Assembly (NCBI RefSeq): GCF_000718305.1
Contig: NZ_JOFQ01000033.1
Coordinates: 1 to 51,649, forward strand
Length of the DNA stretch: 51,649 nt
From: Streptomyces niger
GTDB taxonomy: Bacteria; Actinomycetota; Actinomycetes; Streptomycetales; Streptomycetaceae
Direction: 5' to 3'
Shown: positions 7,609 through 15,849 of the stretch, piece after piece
Numbering within the stretch: position 1 is the stretch's first letter
How the letters are laid out: every line of letters starts with the position of its first letter
The notes under the pieces: generated by a model
The model's database searches: none
Seen by the model: only the letters and a program-made list of their open reading frames with translations
Told to the model about the DNA's origin: nothing
Position numbers and translations under genes: made by a program

Positions 7609-10023
7609 ATGAGAGATGCCTTGCCCGGCAGACCAGGGGACGGGACGGCGGCCGGTGGGGTGTGGTCGGATCTGTCCGGGGCGGCCCGGGACGTGGTGCA
7701 GGCCGGGCAGGTGCACGGGGGTGTGCACTTCCACAGCCCCGCCCCGCTGAGGGGGGAAACGCCCGTGCCACGTCAGCTCCCGGCCGATGTGTCCGGCTTC
7801 GTCGGCCGGGCCGCCGAACTCGCTGAACTGGATGCGCTGCACGCCGTCGACGCCCCGGACAGCTGGGTGCCGGTGGTGGTGATCGCCGGGACGGCCGGGG
7901 TGGGCAAGACCTCGCTCGCCATTCGCCTGGCCCACCGGATCAGCGGGCGCTTTCCCGATGGCCAGTTATTCGTGAACCTGCACGGTTACGACACCGGACC
8001 GCCTCTGGCGCCCGCAGCAGCCCTGGAACGGTTTCTGCGCGCGTTCGGCGTTCCCGCACCGGCAATCCCGGCCGGGCTGGAGGAACGTGCGGAGCTGTAC
8101 CGGTCGCTGGTGGCGGGCAAGCAGGTCCTGGTGGTGCTGGACAACGCCGCCACCGTCGGGCAGGTCCGTCCGCTGCTGCCCGGCACCACGGGCTGCCTGA
8201 CGGTGGTGACCAGCCGACACCGCCTGTCCGGTCTGGCCGTGCGCGACGGCGCCCGCCGCATCACCCTGGGCATGCTCGCCGAGCAGGAATCCGCCGACCT
8301 GATCACCGCGGCCACCCGCGGCTACCGCGCCGGCGACGACCCGGCCCAGATCGCCGAACTGGCCCGGCTGTGCGCACGTCTGCCCCTGGCACTGCGGATC
8401 GCCGCCGAACGCGCCGCCACCCATCCCTGGCTCGCCCTGCCCGATCTGACCGCCCAGCTGCGCGACGAATCGACCCTGTGGGAGGCGCTCTCCAGCCCCG
8501 ACCAGGAAGAAGCCGACGCGGTCCGCACCGTCTTCGCCTGGTCCTACCGCACCCTCCCGTCGCCGGCCGCCCGCCTCTTCCGTCTCCTGGGCCTGCACCC
8601 TGGCCCCGACTTCTCCGTCCAGGCCGCCGCCGCTCTCACCGGCCAGGAGGTCCGGCAGACCCACGGCCTGCTGGACCTCCTGGCCGGCGCCCACCTGATC
8701 GAGCCCACCGGGGCGCAGCGGTATCAGTTCCACGACCTGCTGCGCGCCTACGCCACCGACCAGGCCCACCAGGAAGAAACCAGGGAAGAACAGCACCGTG
8801 CGCTCCACCGGGTGGCCCTGTGGTACCTGCACACCGCTGACGCCGCCCGCGCGGCGGCCCAGACCTTTCACCCCTCGGTCCTTTCGCTCGAGCAGGCCCG
8901 CCCGGCGCCGGCAGTGGCCTTCGACGGACAGCAGGACGCGTTCGCCTGGCACCGGCGGGAGCAGGCCAATCTGCTGGCCGTCGCGCGGGCCGCCGAACAG
9001 GCCGGGATGGACGAGATTGCCTGGCAGCTGCCGGCGACCCTGCACTGCCTCCACTCCGCCCGCAGCACCTTCGACGACTGGCTGGCGATGGCCCACACCG
9101 GTCTGGATGTCGCCCGGCGCCTGGGCGATCAGCAGGCCCAGGCTCTGATGCACGACACCCTGGGGACCGCGTACAAGGACTCCAGGCGGCTGGCTGAGGC
9201 CGGCGAGCACCATCAGGCCGCACTTGATCTGCGCACCCGTATCGGCGACCTGCCCGGTGTGGCCGAATCCGCCGGCGGCCTGGGCTTGGTCCGCCTGTGG
9301 AGCCGCGACCTGGAAGCCGGCCGCACCCTCCTGGAACAGGCCCTGGCCTTCTACCAGCAGCACGGTCCCCATCACCGCACCGGTCCCGTCCTGTGCGGTC
9401 TCGCCTACGTCGCCGCCGACCTCGGCGAACACCAGCAGGCTGCCCGATTGGCTCACCAGGCCCTGGCCGTGTATCGCGAGACCGGAGCCGACCAATACAT
9501 GGACATCGACGCCCTGGTCCTGCTGACCCGCGTCGCCCGGGAAGCCGGCGATCACGCTCAGGCCGAGGAGCACTTGGCGCAAGCCACTGCGATGCTGGAC
9601 GCCACTGCCTCCCCCGCGCTCGAAGCGGCCCTCCGCCTCGAACAAGCCACCCTGCACCGCGAACAGAACCGTCACGATGAGGCCCTTCAGACGTACTGGG
9701 CGTGCGAGACCCTCCAGCGCTCCGTCGGCAACCGCCTTGGCCAGGCTCTGGGCTACGACGGCATCGGCCAGACCCTGCACGCCCTCGGCCGCATGCCCGA
9801 GGCCATCGACTTCCACATCACGGCCGCCCGCATCCTCCGCGACCTCGACCAGCCATGGGACCTCGCCCAGGTCCTGGTCCACCTCGCCGACGCCCATACC
9901 GACAACGGCCAGCCCGAGCAAGCCCGCCAACACTGCACCGAGGCCCTCACCCTCATTGACGGCTTCACCGACCCGCCCGCCACCGACCTGCACCGGCGTT
10001 TGCAGGAGCTGACTACCGGATGA
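7609..10023 (+). CDS. NB-ARC/TPR STAND ATPase with N-terminal BASS-like motif
   Basis: NLR-like ATPase of 804 residues. The N-terminus carries the motif ARDVVQAGQVHGGVHFH (about 26-42), a pattern typical of bacterial amyloid signalling sequences. A VSGFVGR lead-in (61-67) is followed by an NB-ARC domain with P-loop GTAGVGKT (94-101), Walker B KQVLVVLDNAA and the TSRHRL sensor, then a winged helix and a long C-terminal TPR array (about 430-800; for example AGEHHQAALDLRTRIGDLPG and HALGRMPEAIDFH). The start is ATG 7609 with gggggagg at 7592-7599; the open frame extends upstream, but that part has no domain. The small downstream gene (10187-10570) ends in a matching motif (VVQARDINGPLNF). Role by family: ligand-triggered oligomerisation that templates the partner's motif, probably in anti-phage or self-killing immunity. 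Confidence 0.87.
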   Translation: MRDALPGRPGDGTAAGGVWSDLSGAARDVVQAGQVHGGVHFHSPAPLRGETPVPRQLPADVSGFVGRAAELAELDALHAVDAPDSWVPVVVIAGTAGVGKTSLAIRLAHRISGRFPDGQLFVNLHGYDTGPPLAPAAALERFLRAFGVPAPAIPAGLEERAELYRSLVAGKQVLVVLDNAATVGQVRPLLPGTTGCLTVVTSRHRLSGLAVRDGARRITLGMLAEQESADLITAATRGYRAGDDPAQIAELARLCARLPLALRIAAERAATHPWLALPDLTAQLRDESTLWEALSSPDQEEADAVRTVFAWSYRTLPSPAARLFRLLGLHPGPDFSVQAAAALTGQEVRQTHGLLDLLAGAHLIEPTGAQRYQFHDLLRAYATDQAHQEETREEQHRALHRVALWYLHTADAARAAAQTFHPSVLSLEQARPAPAVAFDGQQDAFAWHRREQANLLAVARAAEQAGMDEIAWQLPATLHCLHSARSTFDDWLAMAHTGLDVARRLGDQQAQALMHDTLGTAYKDSRRLAEAGEHHQAALDLRTRIGDLPGVAESAGGLGLVRLWSRDLEAGRTLLEQALAFYQQHGPHHRTGPVLCGLAYVAADLGEHQQAARLAHQALAVYRETGADQYMDIDALVLLTRVAREAGDHAQAEEHLAQATAMLDATASPALEAALRLEQATLHREQNRHDEALQTYWACETLQRSVGNRLGQALGYDGIGQTLHALGRMPEAIDFHITAARILRDLDQPWDLAQVLVHLADAHTDNGQPEQARQHCTEALTLIDGFTDPPATDLHRRLQELTTG

Positions 10024-10186
10024 CGACACAATGGCTCCGTTAGCGCCGGTGTGCCATGCGACCCGCCCGCCACTGATGTCAGCAACTGCGCAACGCCATT
10101 CACCCGCGTGCCAGTTCACCCTGCATCCCACTGCTGTATCCGCGACGTACGCCCCAGATCACCGGACTCGCCGGAGGAGAACAACC

Positions 10187-10570
10187 GTGGAACCCATCGC
10201 CCCAGCCTTGCTGATGGCCCTCGCCGGAGGAACGGCGGGCGCTGCAGGACAGCAACTCTGGTACTCGCTGCGGGACTTGATCAGACGCCGTCCGACGGGC
10301 AGCGAACCGCACGGCGAAGACGAATTGACAGCCCTCGACGAGACGTCGGAAGACACGCAGCGGGCACAGGAACTCTCCCAGACACTGGCTCTCCGGGCCC
10401 AACAGGATCCAGCATTCGCCCAGGCGCTTCAGGCCTGGCGCAGGCAGGCCGAGGCCCTGCCCGCTATCCGGACAGGCTCGGGCGATGTACACAACCAGAT
10501 TCCCGGCACGGTCTACGGCACGGTGGTACAGGCACGGGACATCAACGGGCCGCTGAACTTCGGCCGTTGA
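10187..10570 (+). CDS. BELL-like small effector with C-terminal BASS-like motif
   Basis: A 127-residue protein, with start GTG 10187 and ggagga at 10173-10178. The N-terminus is a Gly/Ala-rich amphipathic or hydrophobic helix (ALLMALAGGTAGAAGQQLWY, residues 7-26), followed by charged helices (50-92). The C-terminus is NQIPGTVYGTVVQARDINGP followed by LNFGR. A helical N-terminal domain with a glycine-rich first helix and a C-terminal amyloid-type motif is the architecture described for BELL proteins encoded next to NLRs; they are analogous to fungal HeLo/HELL membrane-acting toxins. The shared core VVQAxxxxG plus a following aromatic also occurs at the N-terminus of the NLR directly upstream (gap 163 nt). 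Inference: the membrane-active executor of module B. The frame upstream of 10187 is open but has no ribosome binding site. Confidence 0.72.
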   Translation: MEPIAPALLMALAGGTAGAAGQQLWYSLRDLIRRRPTGSEPHGEDELTALDETSEDTQRAQELSQTLALRAQQDPAFAQALQAWRRQAEALPAIRTGSGDVHNQIPGTVYGTVVQARDINGPLNFGR

Positions 10571-11109
10571 AAGTATTGCCTTCTCGGTCCCGAGCACCCG
10601 GCTTCGATGGGTGAGGTCACCCCGGCGACCGCGCGCCTGTGGTGGGAGAGGCTCACCCGCCCCCGCCCCCGCCGCCGACCGAAGACACAGGCTGTGCGGT
10701 AGGGCGGTGAATGGCGGGCGACCGCGCCTTCCGCTGCCCCGGCGCTCACCATCTGAAGGGGCGGTTGAGTCGCCGCCGGTAGCTGTCGCTCATGTTCGTC
10801 ATGGCGGTATCTTTCGCCGCGGGCAGTATCTCGCGGTGCCGCCACCTGCGCGACGGCAGGTCACTCCTGTGGGGGAGGGGGGATTTACAGCCACAGGACC
10901 GGAGGCCGCTGCCTGCAGGCCATCCGGCGGGTATGGCCTCGTGGCATTGGGCCATACCATCCCGATGCCTGTCACTCAACCTTGCAGCAGACCCGCAGGT
11001 GGTTGCCGAGATGGCGACATTCAGGCGAGTGATCGAGACCAGCGCCGAGCCTCCATCAGCCCCGGAACACCTCAGAACGAATCTTCAGTCCGTAGCATCG
11101 GGCAGCGTC
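10571..11109. other. Intergenic, convergent
   Basis: About 540 bp lie between the convergent BELL-like gene and the minus-strand membrane protein gene. No gene or obvious hairpin terminator was recognised. The open frames here do not encode recognisable sequence. Confidence 0.45.
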
Positions 11110-11646
11110 TCACCTCTCGGCGTATTGCAGGAACAGCACACCCAGGATGACGAGCCCGGCGGTTTCCAGGATGGAGACGGAGACCAGCAGAGTGTTGCCC
11201 GTGCTGTGGCACCAGAAGACGATAAGTGCGGCAAAGGGAGTGACGAGGAAGGTCACCAGTTCGATGATCGTCTGGGTGATCTTGCGTGAGCTCCGCTTGG
11301 CGTCGCTGCGATGGTAGGCCTCCCAGCCGAACAGCGGGTCTTCTACGCCTATGGTCTCTGCAAGCCGGGACGCGAGATCGGTGCGGACGTACCGTCCGAT
11401 GGCTGAGATCTTTTCGTCGTTGACCAGGTGCGTCCATCCGAGCACAAGACACACCACAGGAAGGGCCAGGATCAACTGCAGGTTGTCCGACTGCACAGCG
11501 ACGGCTGCAACGGCGGTCACGGCTGCAAGAGTCACGTACAGCAGGTTGTCACGGAAGCCGATACGTGCGCGCTGCTCGTCCTTGATCTGTGCGTACTCGG
11601 CAAGGAGTACGGCGCTGGTGCTCCGGTTTCTGTTACTGGCGGTCAT
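11110..11646 (-). CDS. Small four-helix membrane protein
   Basis: A 178-residue integral membrane protein with an N-terminal soluble helix (SAVLLAEYAQIKDEQRARIGF) and two pairs of hydrophobic segments: NLLYVTLAAVTAVAAVAV with LILALPVVCLVLGW (about 30-70), and IIELVTFLVTPFAALIVFW with LVSVSILETAGLVILGVLFL (about 125-175). Between them is a conserved-looking cytoplasmic loop (HLVNDEKISAIGRYVRTDLA). It resembles small membrane proteins of actinobacterial conflict islands (SLATT-like in layout), but I cannot assign a family. Start ATG 11646, with AAGGTGA about 13 nt upstream. The gene lies 152 nt downstream of the larger membrane protein gene and may be a late member of that operon. Confidence 0.7.
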   Translation of the reverse strand: MTASNRNRSTSAVLLAEYAQIKDEQRARIGFRDNLLYVTLAAVTAVAAVAVQSDNLQLILALPVVCLVLGWTHLVNDEKISAIGRYVRTDLASRLAETIGVEDPLFGWEAYHRSDAKRSSRKITQTIIELVTFLVTPFAALIVFWCHSTGNTLLVSVSILETAGLVILGVLFLQYAER

Positions 11647-11798
11647 GACTGACTGTCACCTTCGTTTCGCGACACCTTGGCAGGGGGTGGCTCGGTGGTA
11701 CGCGTACTCGGCCCTCGTGGTGCCTGGACCTTCAGGGAACTGCCGTGCTGCTCAGCAGCTCCCTGGCCGGTCGGCCTCCGTATCCGGTCCCGGAGGAC

Positions 11799-13613
11799 TC
11801 AGTCGGTGCTGCCCGCAGGCGGCGGATTGTCGGCGTTGTTCCGCTCGATCCAAGCCTTCCCGTCGGCCGCGATGCCCTCCAGGAGACGGAACGTATGGGC
11901 GAAGCCGGCCGCGTCGAGGTTGATCTCCGAGAGTTCCCGGGCGTTCTCATTCGGTTCGAGCTGGTGGCTGTCGGCGTCCTTGATTCGGATGGTTCTGGCC
12001 GGGCCGCTGGAGAGTAGTAGCGCCATCTCGTAGCCGACGCGGTCATTCTCGGTAACCTGCACGGAGGAGAGCGCGTCGAAGCGGTAGTTGGTGCGTTGTT
12101 CGCCCAGGCGGGTGGCTGGGGCGAAGTCGGTTTCGGTGCTGATCTCGCGGATACCGTCCCGTGTGGCCAGGAACAGCCGGAGAGTGTACCGGGAGTAGCG
12201 CCAGGGTCCGCCCCGCCTCCGTGCTCGTCTGTAGGGGTGTGCCGGTGTCGTCAGGATCGTGTGAGCGATGATGTCGTACCAGGTGAGCTGGTAGTGACGG
12301 AGCACATCGGCGGTGAACAGAACCTTGTCGTGGTTGAGCCACGTCTCCATCTCGGCGTCGGAGGGCCGGACGGCTTCCAGATGCTCCTTCCAGCGCTGGA
12401 ACTCCGTCTCACGCGCGTACATCCGCCGGTGGTACTCCTGCGTCTCCTCGACGAACCTCTGTTCCTCGCTGCGCATGTCCAGCCACACCGACGCCGCCCG
12501 CCGCCCGCTCACGACTGCGCCGAAGAGCACGGCGAAGGTCAGGAGGACGTGGAACACACTCGCCGAAGCCGTTGCGGCGGTGACGGTGACGGCCAGGGAT
12601 GTGACGCCCAGGACGGCGAGGGTGAGCACGCAGGCGAGTTTCGTCGTCACCGGTGTCCGGTACCGCTGCCGGTGGGTGAACAGCGTGCCGTTGTTGTGGC
12701 GCTCCCTGGCGTCCCGGGCCAGGTAGCGGATCAGCCAGTTGAGCCGGTCGACGCTGATTCTGCTCTCCCGGTAGAGGAACGCGACCTCGGCGGCCAGAAC
12801 GGCGCGGACGCCGACGGTGTGGGCGAGCCACTCGGACCGGTCGAGCCCGTGCGGCACGTGCTTGCTGAAGTAGCGCTTGAAGGACTTACGGACGTGGCTG
12901 GTGAACCCGTCTTTCGCGAGAGTCCCGCCGCCCGCGGATGCGAGGGAGGGGACAGCCGGGGAGTGGTCCGAATCCTGTAGCGGCTCCTGGCCCGGCCCTT
13001 GGTCCGGCTCCTGGCCCAGTTCCTGCTCCTTGGCCTGCAGCCGGAGCTGGTTGTGCCACCATCGCTGACCGAAGCGGGCGGCGAGGAATCCGGTGCCGAG
13101 CGCGATCAGCAGCTCACCGATCGCGGTCAGCGGCTCCGCGATCATTGCCGAGACCTCGAGGAAACCAGCGGCGACGACGAACAGACCCGTCCAGGCGGCC
13201 AGGCGGGGACGGTAGCGGGAGGCGGTGCTCTCCTCGGGAGGCCGGGTCCGTGCCCCGATGGGATCGGGTTCGAAGTAGTACCGGACCCGCCGGGAACGGT
13301 CACCGCTGCACTGCCCGGCCGTGGCGAGCTCGCAGGTCTCGGCCCACAAGGTGGTTTTCGTTCGGCTGTTGAGCACGAGGTCCAGGTGGTGGACGATCAG
13401 GTCACGCTGGAGCGGCGCCAGATCCCTCAGCCGCTTCAGTACGTCGGCAGTCTCACTGTCCGCTTTGCCAGGCAGCGCCAGCAGATCGAATACGACCTGC
13501 AGACCGGGTTTCCAGGTATCGTTGTCGGCGTAGCTCTGCACGACGTCCCGTGTCCGGTCCAGCTGACGGCGCTCCTCGGCGCTGAGGTCATGGTGGGCGC
13601 GTTTGCTGAGCAT
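11799..13613 (-). CDS. Multi-span membrane protein (C-terminal part of an interrupted ORF)
   Basis: A 604-residue protein from ATG 13613. It has a helical N-terminal region, a first hairpin of hydrophobic segments (about 137-180: WTGLFVVAAGFLEVSAMIAE and IGELLIALGTGFLAARFG), a charged Gln/Glu/Pro linker (about 195-230), a second hydrophobic pair (about 330-375: LACVLTLAVLGVTSLAVTV and VFHVLLTFAVLFGAVVSG), a coiled helix and a C-terminal soluble domain. The frame upstream of the ATG continues without interruption (IRFHWALA) to a TAG at 13638-13640, and beyond it the same frame encodes the 72-residue protein. I infer that both were one ORF of about 685 codons, split by an amber codon at codon 73. 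Translation could restart at ATG 13613, but its ribosome binding site is weak. Family not recognised; probably the membrane effector of module C. Confidence 0.72.
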   Translation of the reverse strand: MLSKRAHHDLSAEERRQLDRTRDVVQSYADNDTWKPGLQVVFDLLALPGKADSETADVLKRLRDLAPLQRDLIVHHLDLVLNSRTKTTLWAETCELATAGQCSGDRSRRVRYYFEPDPIGARTRPPEESTASRYRPRLAAWTGLFVVAAGFLEVSAMIAEPLTAIGELLIALGTGFLAARFGQRWWHNQLRLQAKEQELGQEPDQGPGQEPLQDSDHSPAVPSLASAGGGTLAKDGFTSHVRKSFKRYFSKHVPHGLDRSEWLAHTVGVRAVLAAEVAFLYRESRISVDRLNWLIRYLARDARERHNNGTLFTHRQRYRTPVTTKLACVLTLAVLGVTSLAVTVTAATASASVFHVLLTFAVLFGAVVSGRRAASVWLDMRSEEQRFVEETQEYHRRMYARETEFQRWKEHLEAVRPSDAEMETWLNHDKVLFTADVLRHYQLTWYDIIAHTILTTPAHPYRRARRRGGPWRYSRYTLRLFLATRDGIREISTETDFAPATRLGEQRTNYRFDALSSVQVTENDRVGYEMALLLSSGPARTIRIKDADSHQLEPNENARELSEINLDAAGFAHTFRLLEGIAADGKAWIERNNADNPPPAGSTD

Positions 13614-13637
13614 GGCGAGCGCCCAGTGAAAACGGAT

Positions 13638-13856
13638 CTATGGGCCGTCGTGGTTGTGGGTGATCGCTTCCCAGATCAGTTCCCGCGCCCGGCCGGGCAA
13701 GCCTTCTTCCAGACAGCGGACCCCGACCTCGTACTTCTTTTGGGGCGAGGCGTCCGGCGGGACGATGTTGATGGTGGAGTCGTGTACGGCCTCGGCCTGG
13801 AAGCCGACGAAGGAGTCGTGCGCCTCGTTGTGCGTGTAGGGGAAATCCTCGGTCAT
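13638..13856 (-). CDS. Motif-bearing N-terminal piece of the interrupted membrane protein
   Basis: A 72-residue product. Residues 10-31 hold a RHIM/BASS-like motif, with the core VGFQAEAVHDSTINI. A helical segment follows (KYEVGVRCLEEGLPGRAREL), looking like half of a TPR-type repeat. The ATG overlaps the stop of the nucleosidase gene by 4 nt (ATGA, 13853-13856), so it is translationally coupled. The TAG stop at 13638-13640 is followed in the same frame by the rest of the membrane protein, which suggests a nonsense codon (GAG to TAG is the simplest change) or programmed readthrough. The motif parallels TVGFMAGKVTGSTVHV in the upstream nucleosidase. Codon use is normal right up to the stop, so the interruption looks recent. 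Confidence 0.68.
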   Translation of the reverse strand: MTEDFPYTHNEAHDSFVGFQAEAVHDSTINIVPPDASPQKKYEVGVRCLEEGLPGRARELIWEAITHNHDGP

Positions 13857-15046
13857 GCCGGGTCACCCGCCGCCGCGGTCAGGGCCGCAAGGCCGGCGGC
13901 CAGTTCCGCGTGATCGGCGAGCAGACCGCGTAACTTCCTGAGCGCCAGAGCTGCCTTCTTCGGAGGCGCAGGGGCGTCCGCGGTGCATTCCTCCGCTGCG
14001 CGCCTCGCGATGCTCAGCTCGACCTGCGCCTCGTGGTGAATGTCTGCGTCGAGGTCCCCGTCGGCGTGGTGTCGTGTCAGTTGCTCACGGAAGCGGTCCA
14101 GCTCCGCGACCAGTTCCGTCGGGGTGGACGCCTTCAGATCTGCCGCGTTGACGTGGACGGTGCTGCCGGTGACCTTTCCGGCCATGAAGCCCACAGTGCT
14201 GGAAACGGCCGTGTTGACGACGCTTCCGTTGCCCCTGCCAGTTCTGTCTTTCTGGGCCATGACGATCTGCTCCTCTTCCTCCGCTTTCTCTGCCAGTTCT
14301 GCTTCCTTGATCAGTTCCGCAGCCAGACGTACCGCGAAAGCCGCCGCGTTCGCTGCGGCGCGCGGTTGCCGCTCGCGGTCCTCCGCGCCGTTCTTCGTGC
14401 CGTCCGCTCGGTCGCTGATGCCGCGGATGATGCCGACCGGCAGACCGCTGAGATGGCCGGCCTGTGCCACACCGGCGGCTTCCATGTCGATCGCGAACGC
14501 GTCGTTGTAGTGCTGCCGGAGCCATACGGCCTCGGCGGAGTCCCGCGAGTTCTGCAGGACCTCACCTGCGGCTATCGGGCCGAAGTGCACCCGCGGCACT
14601 TTCCCGTTCTTCGGCGCGTGGCCGACCCGGTCCGTCCTACGGGCCAGATCCTCGCCGAGCTGGATGAGAGGGTGCGGTGTCTCCCACACCCGGGGCCGAG
14701 CCTTGAGTCCGTCGTCCTCGCTCGTAGCGCCGTGGTAGGCGTACACATGGGTGGCCATCACCACGTCGCCCAGCGCGATCGAGCTCCGCATGCGCCCGGC
14801 GACACCGACGAACAGCACGGCTGCCGGGGAGAAGTGCTCGATCGCGCGTTCTGTCAGCACCGCGGCCGAATGGTTTCCCTTGCCCATCAGACTGAGCGCC
14901 ACACGGCACGAGGTGCCCGGCACGGTCCCGACCTCGAACCGCGTGCCGCTCTTGTGCACGGTCATCTGCGGATCGGCCAGTTTCCGGTGCACAGCCTCGT
15001 ACTCGAGATTGAGGGCGGTGAGAATCACCACCAGGTCGTTCGGCAT
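13853..15046 (-). CDS. Purine nucleosidase/phosphorylase-fold effector with internal BASS-like motif
   Basis: A 397-residue protein. Residues 1-245 are a nucleoside phosphorylase/MTAN-fold domain with LFVGVAGRM (78-86), DMEAAGVA (187-194, catalytic-type Glu 189) and RGISDRAD (208-215, catalytic-type Asp 212), so the active site looks intact. A charged helix leads to NTAVSSTVGFMAGKVTGSTV then HVN (278-300), a motif like those on NLR-linked proteins. A helical C-terminal domain (305-397) follows. PNP/UDP-phosphorylase domains are known effector domains of fungal and bacterial NLR systems. By family it would cleave the glycosidic bond of a nucleoside or nucleotide; the substrate is unknown. ATG 15046 directly follows the TAG of the Nudix gene, and its own stop overlaps the next start, so the operon is tightly coupled. 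Confidence 0.83.
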   Translation of the reverse strand: MPNDLVVILTALNLEYEAVHRKLADPQMTVHKSGTRFEVGTVPGTSCRVALSLMGKGNHSAAVLTERAIEHFSPAAVLFVGVAGRMRSSIALGDVVMATHVYAYHGATSEDDGLKARPRVWETPHPLIQLGEDLARRTDRVGHAPKNGKVPRVHFGPIAAGEVLQNSRDSAEAVWLRQHYNDAFAIDMEAAGVAQAGHLSGLPVGIIRGISDRADGTKNGAEDRERQPRAAANAAAFAVRLAAELIKEAELAEKAEEEEQIVMAQKDRTGRGNGSVVNTAVSSTVGFMAGKVTGSTVHVNAADLKASTPTELVAELDRFREQLTRHHADGDLDADIHHEAQVELSIARRAAEECTADAPAPPKKAALALRKLRGLLADHAELAAGLAALTAAAGDPA

Positions 15047-15811
15047 CTATCCTCGTTCCTTTGCGTGTTCTTCTGTTTGTTCTTCCGCCTGCTGTTCCGC
15101 CAAGGGCGGAACGGGCCGGACCAGTGGGGGCGACAGCACCGTTGTCGGTCCCGCGCGGAACAGTCGCGCGGGTCGCCCCACCGTCGTCCTACGTTCCGTT
15201 CCGGCCGGTACTATGAACCCATCTACGGCTTGGATCTTCCGGTAGAAATTCCGAGTGTCGAGCGGGACGCCCCACACTGCCTCGTACACCTGCTGCAACT
15301 CGGCGACGGTGAAGAGGTCTTCGCAGAACGCCGTGGCCAGCGCCGAGAACTCGAGTTTCGTACGCGCTCGTTCAATGCCGTCCGCCAATATCCGGTCGTG
15401 ATCGAAAGCCAGCTTCACTTTTCCGGAAAGGACCACCTCCGCGGGGACCCATGAGGCATCCGCGGCATCCGTTCCCGCGACCGGATCAGGAAGGCGCGGG
15501 GCGATCGCCAGATGTGCCACGGAGACGACCCGCCCACGTGGGTCACGCCCTGGATCCCCGTAGGTGGCCAACTGCTCCAGGTGAAACCGTCCGGCATCCA
15601 CGGCGGTCTCCTCGCCCAGCTCACGGCGAGCGGCGTCGGGGATCGCCTCATCGACGTGGTCGAGAAAACCACCTGGCAGTGCCTGCATGCCCGCAAAGGG
15701 CTCCTTGCCTCGTTCCACCAGCAGGACACACAGCTGCCCCTCGCGCAACGTAAGGATCACCAAATCAACTGTGAGCAGAACGGACGGCGGCAACCAGGAA
15801 TCATCACGCAT
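15047..15811 (-). CDS. NrtR-like Nudix-domain transcription regulator
   Basis: A 254-residue protein. The N-terminal Nudix fold has its box near residues 47-70 (GGFLDHVDEAIPDAARRELG, then EETAV), and a C-terminal winged-helix-like region (about 150-215) includes FTVAELQQVYEAVWGVPLDT followed by RNFYRKI, the signature of NrtR-type regulators. A charged Glu/Gln-rich tail ends the protein. NrtR proteins bind ADP-ribose or related NAD metabolites and repress NAD-metabolism genes. In the Nudix box GX5EX7REUXEEXGU, the final EEXGU part is changed here (EETAVDAG), so hydrolase activity is uncertain. The gene is first in an operon with the nucleosidase (stop and start adjacent, TAGATG) and the motif/membrane genes. 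A palindrome 20 nt upstream of its ATG is a likely autoregulatory site. Confidence 0.84.
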   Translation of the reverse strand: MRDDSWLPPSVLLTVDLVILTLREGQLCVLLVERGKEPFAGMQALPGGFLDHVDEAIPDAARRELGEETAVDAGRFHLEQLATYGDPGRDPRGRVVSVAHLAIAPRLPDPVAGTDAADASWVPAEVVLSGKVKLAFDHDRILADGIERARTKLEFSALATAFCEDLFTVAELQQVYEAVWGVPLDTRNFYRKIQAVDGFIVPAGTERRTTVGRPARLFRAGPTTVLSPPLVRPVPPLAEQQAEEQTEEHAKERG

Positions 15812-15830
15812 GATGCCGACCGTATCGGAT

Positions 15831-15849
15831 TACTGTCACATTGACAATA
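15831..15849. promoter_or_regulatory. Probable NrtR-type operator
   Basis: An inverted repeat, TACTGTCA-cat-TGACAATA, has 8-bp arms with one mismatch. It starts 20 bp upstream of the Nudix gene's ATG and overlaps an AT-rich promoter-like stretch (TATATT on the minus strand). Its position and symmetry fit an operator for the Nudix/winged-helix regulator it precedes. Confidence 0.55.

Noticed and set aside
7966..10131. Long antisense open frame (721 codons) over the second NB-ARC gene
   Set aside because: It is a GC-rich shadow of the real gene. It is Gly/Val/Gln-rich with no domain, while the plus strand has a P-loop and TPRs.
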